A stretch of 64,000 nucleotides of DNA from Denitrobaculum tricleocarpae (lineage in GTDB: Bacteria > Pseudomonadota > Alphaproteobacteria > Kiloniellales > Kiloniellaceae): assembly GCF_007004665.1 (NCBI RefSeq), contig NZ_ML660055.1, positions 62,001-126,000 on the forward strand, given 5' to 3'. The notes under the pieces are model-generated. The model did no database searches. It had not been told where the DNA came from and saw only the letters and a list, made by a program, of their open reading frames with translations. How positions within the stretch are numbered: position 1 is the stretch's first letter; each line of letters begins with the position of its first letter. A program made the position numbers and the translations under genes. This document shows positions 58,042 to 64,000 of this stretch, in pieces.

Positions 58042-58219
58042 CGTCTCGCTTTCCATTGCGGGCCTGCATCAAAGAGAGCGCCCTGGAGAATGCACAAAAA
58101 AACAGGTCCCGTGATACACAGGAGCCAGTCTTTTTCGCAAGTCTTTCCATAGCTTTTCAGGCATAACTCCCTCCGAAGAAAACGCATCCCCATCGTGAAC
58201 GACGTCGCGCGGTAAAGAT

Positions 58220-58582
58220 ATGGAAGAGAAAACGCGAGCTCAGATCCGCCGGGTTCTGCTGGCCTGCGCCCAAACCGGGATCCCCGTCACCTACCGCGAC
58301 CTGGTCGCCCAGGCTCAGGTGCCGCCGCCGCACAGCATCCACAACACAACCCTGGAACTGGAGAGCCTGATTCGCGAGGACCACAGCGCCGGCAGACCCC
58401 TGCTCGCCGCTCTGGCAGTCAGCCGCGGCAACCCCGGCCTTCCGGGCCATGGCTTCTTCCATCTGCTCGCGGAATTGGGCCGCTATGACGGGCCAGAGCG
58501 TGGTCCCGAGGCAGCCGCGGCTTTCGAGCGGGAACTCCGCGCTGCGATAGACTATTGGGGTCAACCGCAGGCTGACGCGTAA
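58220..58582 (+). CDS. Conserved-looking protein of unknown function
   Basis: 120 residues, soluble. A helix-turn-helix-like start (RRVLLACAQTGIPVTYRDLV) is followed by PPHSIHNTTLELESLIREDH, the Gly-rich SRGNPGLPGHGFFHLLAELG and a C-terminal helix. I have no family name for it. The N-terminal part could bind DNA, but that is a guess. It is divergent from pgk and convergent with the GNAT gene. Confidence 0.65.
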   Translation: MEEKTRAQIRRVLLACAQTGIPVTYRDLVAQAQVPPPHSIHNTTLELESLIREDHSAGRPLLAALAVSRGNPGLPGHGFFHLLAELGRYDGPERGPEAAAAFERELRAAIDYWGQPQADA

Positions 58583-58617
58583 AAGAAAGTCTGGCAGGGG
58601 AATCCGCTGACTGTTGC

Positions 58618-59064
58618 CTAACCCTCCACCCGCTTGCCCATGCTGATCCGCTCCTCAACGCTGTAACCGAGGCCCTGGTAGAACGCGACCACGGCTGCGT
58701 TATCCGCCCGCACCTGCAGATTGATCTTCACACAGCCAAGCGCGGCCAGGCGGGCCTCCGCTTCGCGGATCAGTTTCGTCCCAAGGCCCGAAGCGCGATG
58801 GCTTTCGCGCACCGCGACCGCATAGATCCAACCTCTGTGACCGTCATACCCGGCCATGATCGAGCCGGCGACATCGCCTTCATCAACGGCCAGCACCAGG
58901 AGTTCCGGCTGCGATTTGAGTTTAGCCGGAATCGCAAGCTCGGCTGCATTCCAGGGCGGGTCGTCGGGAAAAGCCTCCCGCCAGAGGCTTTTCACCCCAT
59001 CAAAATACTCCGCTCGGTACGTCACGATCTCCACGACTTCGTCCTCTTCCAACACGTGCTCCAA
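58618..59064 (-). CDS. GNAT-family acetyltransferase, YpeA-like
   Basis: 148 residues. The acetyl-CoA loop VRESHRASGLGTKLIREAEA (R-x-x-G-x-G/A) and the C-terminal LQVRADNAAVVAFYQGLGYS then EERISMGKRV match the YpeA subgroup. Substrate unknown. It is 11 bases downstream of the isochorismatase-like gene on the same strand, so likely co-transcribed. Confidence 0.87.
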   Translation of the reverse strand: MEHVLEEDEVVEIVTYRAEYFDGVKSLWREAFPDDPPWNAAELAIPAKLKSQPELLVLAVDEGDVAGSIMAGYDGHRGWIYAVAVRESHRASGLGTKLIREAEARLAALGCVKINLQVRADNAAVVAFYQGLGYSVEERISMGKRVEG

Positions 59065-59075
59065 GACGCCCTCTT

Positions 59076-59636
59076 TCAGACGGGCCCGTCGAGCAGATCC
59101 TGCGTCTCGACAACGGTGGCATATTCGCCGTCGAGGATCGACAAAGCCAGCGCATGAACGTCTTCCGCGGGCCAGGTCTTACCGTTTCGATCGGTTCGGT
59201 CGGTCGACGCCACAGCCTCGGCGGGCAGCAGAACCTCGAACCCGAGATTGCCGGCCATACGCACGGTCGCCCCGACTGAGTTTTCCAGCAACACGCCCGT
59301 GATCACGAGCCGTGAGATTCCAGACTGCCGCAGCCGCTCTTCAAGGTCCGTTCCGATGAAGGCCGAATTGGTCCGTTTGGCGATGACGGTTTCGCCTGCA
59401 CGCGGCGCAACCTCCGCCTTGAAGGCGTTTCCCGCCTGACCGGGCCGGTAGGGCGAGTTCGCACTCGTTGAGTCATGCCGGATATGAAAGACCGGCAGGT
59501 TTCTCTCTCGCCAGTGGGACAATAAACGCGCGATGTTGGCTTCTGCTGACATCTGGCCACGACGTCCCCAGACCGGCGCATCGATCGCGTTTTGAACATC
59601 GATGATCAAAAGCGCAGTCGCATTGTCTTCAGGCAT
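59076..59636 (-). CDS. Isochorismatase-like hydrolase
   Basis: 186 residues. ALLIIDVQNAIDAPVWGRRG gives the catalytic Asp, KRTNSAFIGTDLEERL the Lys, but the position of the usual nucleophilic Cys reads GVLLENSVGATVRMAGNLGF, so Ser stands where cysteine hydrolases have Cys. Either a Ser variant subgroup or a changed activity. Start MPEDNATAL at 59636 has GGAAAG upstream; the frame up to 59702 adds an unrelated segment. Confidence 0.85.
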   Translation of the reverse strand: MPEDNATALLIIDVQNAIDAPVWGRRGQMSAEANIARLLSHWRERNLPVFHIRHDSTSANSPYRPGQAGNAFKAEVAPRAGETVIAKRTNSAFIGTDLEERLRQSGISRLVITGVLLENSVGATVRMAGNLGFEVLLPAEAVASTDRTDRNGKTWPAEDVHALALSILDGEYATVVETQDLLDGPV

Positions 59637-59732
59637 AAACGAACTTTCCAGGGATGAAAGAGCGGCGGCGAAACTCTGATCCGCCGCGCCAAGGTCCGTC
59701 AAGCAGGATCGGACGGAAAGCTCGGCGGCAGG

Positions 59733-60185
59733 TCAGATCGGCAGCAGATTGTCTGACTTTACCTCCTGCATCACCGCATAGGTGTGAGTTTCGCGGATAC
59801 CCGGCAGGGACAGGAGAACCTCAGACAAGAAGCGCCGGTAAGCTGACATATGCTGAACACGTGCTTTGAGCAGATAGTCGGAACGTCCGGCGATCATGTG
59901 GCACTCCATCACCTCGGGCGCGCGGCAGACCGCAGACTCAAAACTGTCAAAGATGTCTGCGGTGGTTCGCTCCAGCGCGACCTCCACGAAAACCAGCAAT
60001 CCGCGCGAGACCTTGGCGGGATCGATCTTGGCGGAAAAGCCGGTGATGAGTCCCTCACGGGTCATGCGTTTGACCCGCTCGCCGGTCGCGGTCGGCGACA
60101 AACCGACTCGGTCGGCGAGATCCAGATTCGTGATCCGCCCTTCCTTCTGAAGAATGTTGAGTATATGCCGGTCGAAACGATCCAT
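59733..60185 (-). CDS. Lrp/AsnC-family transcriptional regulator
   Basis: 150 residues. N-terminal helix-turn-helix MDRFDRHILNILQKEGRITN LDLADRVGLSPTATGERVKR is followed by the RAM/ACT-like domain with VFVEVALERTTADIFDSFES, MIAGRSDYLLKARV and SLPGIRETHTYAVM. GGGAGGG before the ATG at 60185 supports this start over 60263. Divergent from uspA and agcS, so amino-acid-responsive control of the alanine/glycine symporter is likely. Confidence 0.92.
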   Translation of the reverse strand: MDRFDRHILNILQKEGRITNLDLADRVGLSPTATGERVKRMTREGLITGFSAKIDPAKVSRGLLVFVEVALERTTADIFDSFESAVCRAPEVMECHMIAGRSDYLLKARVQHMSAYRRFLSEVLLSLPGIRETHTYAVMQEVKSDNLLPI

Positions 60186-60387
60186 GAGTTTTCCCTCCCT
60201 TGTTTCCCCGCTCGTCACGCCGCTCCGCATTTCGCAGGAAAGGTGTAAAGCCACTTCTCTCAATGCGTTAGGGGAGGATTGACGTCTTTGTTCCTTTGTA
60301 TCGGGGTCGATCCGCCTCTAGTGAAAATCTCCATCTCTTTGTTTTGACGTTGAGATTTTGTCATTTCTCTCAGCTTAAACCGGTAAA

Positions 60388-60479
60388 ATAACTAAATACA
60401 CAAAAAAATTAGTGTTTTTCTCTAGTAAATAGATCAATAACCATATTTTAACACATTGAAATCGCTGATATTTAGTTAT
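60388..60479. promoter_or_regulatory. Paired 11-bp inverted repeats in the lrp-uspA gap
   Basis: ATAACTAAATA (60388-60398) and TATTTAGTTAT (60469-60479) are exact complements 70 bases apart; an 8-bp pair AAAATCTC/GAGATTTT (60324-60331 / 60352-60359) lies beside them. The 350-base gap is AT-rich. Spaced operators suit an Lrp-type octamer that wraps DNA. Confidence 0.4.
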
Positions 60480-60612
60480 CTTTCGTTCCAGGTAGAGTTG
60501 ACCGTTAAGGCTGCAACTGGCCTGATGAGCAACCAAGGAGCGAAACCGGTCGGCGGATGCAGCTTCAGGCCGGACAGCAATCAAGAGGGAAAACACTCAA
60601 CAAGGAGGTATC

Positions 60613-61047
60613 ATGTCGAACGTGTTCATCGTCGGGTACGACGGAACAAAGGACGGCAGGCGGGCTCTCGACTTCGCGCTTGAAAGAGCGAAGTCGCAAA
60701 ACGCCGAGGTCCATATTGTCTACGTATTGGAATGGTCACCCTACAGCTTCCTGACCCCAGAGGAGTTGGAGCAACGCCACGCGCGGCGGAAAGAGGAAGT
60801 GGAACTTGCGTCCACCCAGATCATGTCGCCGCTTCTCAAGGAACTGGAGGGCGCCGGCATCAAGGTCGAGGGCGTCATTCGCTACGGCAAGATCCCCGAA
60901 GTCATCTGTGACGTCGCAAAGAAAGCAGGCGCCATGCAGATCATTGTCGGCCGCAACGGGGGGTCGGACATTGCGGCACGCGTCTTCGGTTCGGTTCCCG
61001 GCACGCTGATCCAGATCTCACCGGTTCCCATCACCGTTGTGCCTTGA
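60613..61047 (+). CDS. Universal stress protein (UspA family)
   Basis: 144 residues, single Usp domain. VFIVGYDGTKDGRRALDFAL at the start and the ATP-binding motif IIVGRNGGSDIAARVFGSVP near the end (G-2x-G-9x-G-S). AAGGAGGT before the ATG is near-perfect, so high expression is likely. 62 bases upstream of agcS on the same strand; the pair is probably one transcript. Confidence 0.92.
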   Translation: MSNVFIVGYDGTKDGRRALDFALERAKSQNAEVHIVYVLEWSPYSFLTPEELEQRHARRKEEVELASTQIMSPLLKELEGAGIKVEGVIRYGKIPEVICDVAKKAGAMQIIVGRNGGSDIAARVFGSVPGTLIQISPVPITVVP

Positions 61048-61109
61048 GCGACCAAGGAAAGATCGGGCCAAACACTTCCAATAAACGAAGACTTCTTTAG
61101 GAGAACATC

Positions 61110-62660
61110 ATGGGGGATATTTTTGACTTCCGGCGCCTGCTACGGACGCCGAGCCTCGCGATCGCGGCGTTGATCACGCTTCTGCCCTCGATCGCGCGGG
61201 CACAGGAAGAAGCCATGGGGATCGATGAAAAAATCAATGAACTGATCTCTCCGGTTTCAAACGTAATCGTCAACGTCATTTTTTATTCCGTGCCCTTGGG
61301 CGATACCGCCTTCCCGCTTATCGTGGGCTGGCTGGTCATTGCGGCAACGGTCTTCACTCTCTACTTCGGCTTTATTCAGTTCAGGTATTTCGGACACGCG
61401 ATTTCGCTGGTCAAAGGCGACTACGCCAATCCGGATGACGCCGGCGAAGTCAGCCATTTCCAAGCTCTCGCAACCGCGCTCTCGGGCACGGTCGGTCTCG
61501 GCAATATCGCCGGCGTGGCGGTCGCCGTTTCCATCGGGGGTGCCGGTGCGACCTTCTGGATGATCCTGGCCGGCCTGCTGGGCATGGCCTCCAAGTTCAC
61601 CGAGTGCACCCTGGGTGTGAAATTCCGGAACGAGTACGGCGACGGCACCGTGTCGGGCGGCCCGATGTACTATCTGGAAAAGGGTTTCGCCCTGAAAAAC
61701 ATGGCGGGCCTTGGAAAAGGTCTAGGCGTCTTCTTCGCGGTCTGCTGCATCGGCGGCGCCGTCGGCGGCGGCAATATGTTCCAGGCCAACCAGTCCTTCC
61801 AGCAGTTCGTCAATGTCACCGGCGGTGAAGCCAGCTTCTTCGCCGACAAAGGCTGGCTCTTCGGCATCGTCATGGCCCTGATCGTCGGCGTCGTCATCAT
61901 CGGCGGCATCAAGTCGATCGCACGGGTCACGGAGAAAGTCGTGCCCTTCATGGCCGTGATCTACGTAGGGGCCGCGCTGGTCATCATCCTGATGAACTAT
62001 GACATGGTCGGTTGGGCTTTCGGCCAGATCTTCTCCGGTGCTTTCACCGGCGAGGGTGTTGCCGGCGGCGTTATCGGGGCCTTGATTCAAGGCTTTAAAC
62101 GAGCGGCCTTCTCCAATGAAGCCGGTATCGGTTCTGCCTCCATCGCGCACTCCGCCGTGCGAACCAAAGAGCCGATCACCGAAGGTTTTGTCTCCCTGCT
62201 TGAGCCCTTCATCGATACGGTCGTAATCTGCACCATGACTGCTCTGGTGATCATCATCACCGGAAAACTTGGCAGCGATCTGACCGGGGTCGCCCTGACC
62301 TCGAGCGCCTTCGAAAGCGCCTTTGCCTGGTTCCCCTATGTCCTGGCAGTCGCCGTGATTCTCTTTGCTTTCTCAACCATGATTTCCTGGTCCTACTATG
62401 GCCTCAAGGCCTGGACATATCTGGTGGGCGAAGACAAGAAGATGGAGCTCATCTTCAAGCTCGTCTTCTGCCTCTTCGTGGTTTTGGGAGCAAGCATGTC
62501 ACTGGGTCCGGTGATCGACTTCTCGGACTCTATGATCTTCGCCATGGCGATTCCGAACATCATCGGTCTCTACGTGCTGATGCCCTTTGTGAAGGCGGAG
62601 CTCGAACAGTACACCGCCAAGCTTGCCTCCGGCGAAATCCGGAAGTTCAAGCACACGTAA
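61110..62660 (+). CDS. Alanine/glycine:cation symporter (AGCS family)
   Basis: 516 residues, about 11 membrane segments after a short N-terminal region; imports alanine or glycine with sodium. Family signature [20 protein letters not shown], then [40 protein letters not shown] and [29 protein letters not shown] precedes the ATG. Ends at a strong terminator; likely regulated by the divergent Lrp-type protein. Confidence 0.95.
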   Translation: MGDIFDFRRLLRTPSLAIAALITLLPSIARAQEEAMGIDEKINELISPVSNVIVNVIFYSVPLGDTAFPLIVGWLVIAATVFTLYFGFIQFRYFGHAISLVKGDYANPDDAGEVSHFQALATALSGTVGLGNIAGVAVAVSIGGAGATFWMILAGLLGMASKFTECTLGVKFRNEYGDGTVSGGPMYYLEKGFALKNMAGLGKGLGVFFAVCCIGGAVGGGNMFQANQSFQQFVNVTGGEASFFADKGWLFGIVMALIVGVVIIGGIKSIARVTEKVVPFMAVIYVGAALVIILMNYDMVGWAFGQIFSGAFTGEGVAGGVIGALIQGFKRAAFSNEAGIGSASIAHSAVRTKEPITEGFVSLLEPFIDTVVICTMTALVIIITGKLGSDLTGVALTSSAFESAFAWFPYVLAVAVILFAFSTMISWSYYGLKAWTYLVGEDKKMELIFKLVFCLFVVLGASMSLGPVIDFSDSMIFAMAIPNIIGLYVLMPFVKAELEQYTAKLASGEIRKFKHT

Positions 62661-62685
62661 CTCAGATCCAACTGCGTGAGACAGG

Positions 62686-62716
62686 AAGGGGTGGCCTCAA
62701 AGGCCGCCCCTTTTTT
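62686..62716 (+). terminator. Rho-independent terminator after agcS
   Basis: AAGGGGtGGCC pairs with GGCCgCCCCTT around TCAAA and is followed by TTTTTT (62711-62716). Canonical. Confidence 0.85.
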
Positions 62717-62722
62717 ACGCTC

Positions 62723-64000
62723 TCAATTCCCGCAGGTGATTTCCGCGAAACCGTCGCACTTGTACTGCGCGCAGATCCTGCTCTCGCCGATCAGGAAGGT
62801 CGGAAAGATACCACCGATATTGTCATCTTTCTGCCAGGCCGTGGCGCGCTTGAAGCCCTTCAGCTCGCACCACTTGCTCGCGGCCTCTTCCCCGCAACCG
62901 CCATCTGCGCGAAGACAATAGTTCAGCCGGTAAACGTCGTAGACAGGAAAGGCGAAGACCTCTTCTCCCGGACTTGTTGGGTCTGCGGACGCGGGCGCGT
63001 CGGATTGCGGCACTGCCCCTGTCTGGGCAGTCTGAGTCTGGGCCGTTTGGGTCTGGTTTGCCTGGATCTTCTGAGGCGCGTTCTTCTGTTGCTGAGCCCG
63101 GGGCACCTCTGCCGCTGATGTCCGGGCCGCTGATGTCCGGGCGGATGCGGGTTTCGCGCCCGCAAACCTCACGTCCGGTGTCATCACCTTGCCAGCATCA
63201 GGTGAAGATGCCTGGGAGGAGGGGATCGGCTGCGGCGCAATCACGGGCGACGCCGTCACGGCGACCGCGGGAACCGCAGCCTTCTTTGCGGCGGCTTCAT
63301 CGGGAACACTGACGGCCGAGGTTTCAGGTTGAGGCGGGAGATCCGTCATCGGTTCCAGCTTCGCTGTCGAGAGTCCGGTTTCTGCCTTGGGCGCGATCGC
63401 TGTTGCCTTCATCTGATCAAGGGTCGGTTGTTCTGCCTTTGCATCAGGCGCTATCGGTTCGATCTTTGACGCTAAGGTCGTCCCTGCAGTCACCGCCCCT
63501 GCAGTTGTCGCCCCTGCAGTTGTCGTAGGAGCACTTTTCGTCGGAGTGTTTTTTGTTTGGATTTTGGCGGTCTTCAAATTCCTCTCCGGATCCGGAGCCA
63601 CGGCCCGGGCAGAGGCTTCAGACGTGCCGCCGGCAGCTTCGACGCGCAGCGACCGCACCCGGTCCCGAAAGAGATAATCGGACAGCAACAGATCTCGCCG
63701 TGCGGAAGCGGAAACCCGGGTTCTCCCGCTTGGGCTCGAGGCATCTGGCGCATCAAGGGTCACGGATTCGCCCTGGCAATTCTCACCCTCGAAAAGCACG
63801 GCGCGAAAAGCCCTCTCCTGGCTTTCGTACCGGCGGTCCAGGTCGGAGGGTTGCAGCAATGCAATCCGGTCGCTCTTGAGCATATCGGACAGACGGGCCG
63901 AGGCACCACCTTCCGGCAATGCGACTTTAGCGCCCCGCAGATTGACGCAGCCTCGAGTTTTCGGCGCGCGTTCGGCGGATTTGGCGAGTGAGCTCTCGAA
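62723..64000 (-). CDS. Cys-rich multidomain protein, 5' end outside window
   Basis: The frame is open to the right edge, giving at least 425 residues without the N-terminus; the apparent TTG start at 63919 is only internal. Left of it lies GCVNLRGAKVALPEGGASAR, then FRAVLFEGENCQGESVTLDA and YLFRDRVRSLRV, which resemble a beta/gamma-crystallin-like fold. A long disordered Ala/Pro/Thr/Gln region follows (about 130-350). The C-terminal 75 residues form a compact six-to-eight-Cys domain: NYCLRADGGCGEEAASKWCE, FLIGESRICAQYKCDGFAEI. Such domains occur in secreted proteins, so export is likely, but the signal peptide would be outside. Converges with agcS. Confidence 0.7.
   Translation of the reverse strand, partial: FESSLAKSAERAPKTRGCVNLRGAKVALPEGGASARLSDMLKSDRIALLQPSDLDRRYESQERAFRAVLFEGENCQGESVTLDAPDASSPSGRTRVSASARRDLLLSDYLFRDRVRSLRVEAAGGTSEASARAVAPDPERNLKTAKIQTKNTPTKSAPTTTAGATTAGAVTAGTTLASKIEPIAPDAKAEQPTLDQMKATAIAPKAETGLSTAKLEPMTDLPPQPETSAVSVPDEAAAKKAAVPAVAVTASPVIAPQPIPSSQASSPDAGKVMTPDVRFAGAKPASARTSAARTSAAEVPRAQQQKNAPQKIQANQTQTAQTQTAQTGAVPQSDAPASADPTSPGEEVFAFPVYDVYRLNYCLRADGGCGEEAASKWCELKGFKRATAWQKDDNIGGIFPTFLIGESRICAQYKCDGFAEITCGN

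Noticed and set aside
60480-60612. Possible glycine riboswitch ahead of uspA-agcS
   Set aside because: The conserved glycine aptamer core is absent; control by the divergent Lrp-type regulator explains the context.

Overview
The window is a high-GC (about 60% by eye) stretch of an alphaproteobacterial chromosome, most like the Rhodospirillales/Kiloniellales. The evidence is the TCA gene order (sdhCDAB, zapE, mdh, sucCD, odhAB, lpd), the rplS-trmD-rimM-rpsP-ffh block facing dapF-mtaB-ftsY, ethylmalonyl-CoA pathway genes, and a PleC/PdhS-type sensor kinase near TTAA-N7-TTAA (CtrA-type) sites. I recognise no rRNA, tRNA, CRISPR array, prophage or transposase gene. Genus-level placement is not possible by reading alone.

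Layout. 1-10 kb (minus strand): lpd (3' end outside the window), a small unknown gene, odhB with two lipoyl domains, odhA, sucD, sucC, and an mdh carrying a 130-residue Lys/Ala/Pro-rich histone-H1-like tail. 10-18.5 kb: zapE, two convergent GT9 glycosyltransferases, an SDR, a DUF6494 protein, a large exported protein, a PaiB-like protein and serA. 18.6-22 kb: sdhBADC. 22.2-23.1 kb: a 1-kb gene-free region with two DnaA-box-like sites and a hairpin-rich stretch that looks like a large plus-strand structured RNA. 23.1-25.1 kb: mesaconyl-CoA hydratase and a malyl-CoA thioesterase/lyase. 25.2-29.1 kb: a compact unit of two DUF4166 proteins around a membrane/TIGR01777/DCC fusion, with a GbsR-type regulator and matching palindromic operators. 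29.3-39 kb: pdxY, adenine deaminase, a TPR protein, asd, leuBDC and small membrane or secreted proteins. 39.3-43.7 kb: a haloacetate dehalogenase-like hydrolase, a 264-bp MITE-like palindromic element abutting a GNAT gene, and a DUF898/M48 pair. 43.8-51.5 kb: ribosome maturation and SRP genes, dapF, mtaB, ftsY and a Nudix hydrolase. 51.6-56.8 kb: a small gene with a CtrA-type site, a DUF2336/sensor-kinase operon, a 28-codon ORF with an ideal ribosome binding site, azlCD and a bipartite palindromic repeat. 56.8-64 kb: pgk, small enzymes, an Lrp regulator divergent from uspA and an alanine/glycine symporter, and a Cys-rich protein cut by the right edge.

How it works together. The left third supplies nearly the whole oxidative half of the TCA cycle; mesaconyl-CoA hydratase and malyl-CoA thioesterase add acetyl-CoA assimilation through the ethylmalonyl-CoA route. 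The middle handles leucine, aspartate-family, serine, B6 and purine metabolism. The right part covers protein targeting, translation factors and amino-acid transport. The most unusual items are the MDH tail fusion, the structured RNA candidate at 22.4-23.1 kb, the GbsR/DUF4166 unit and the MITE-like element.
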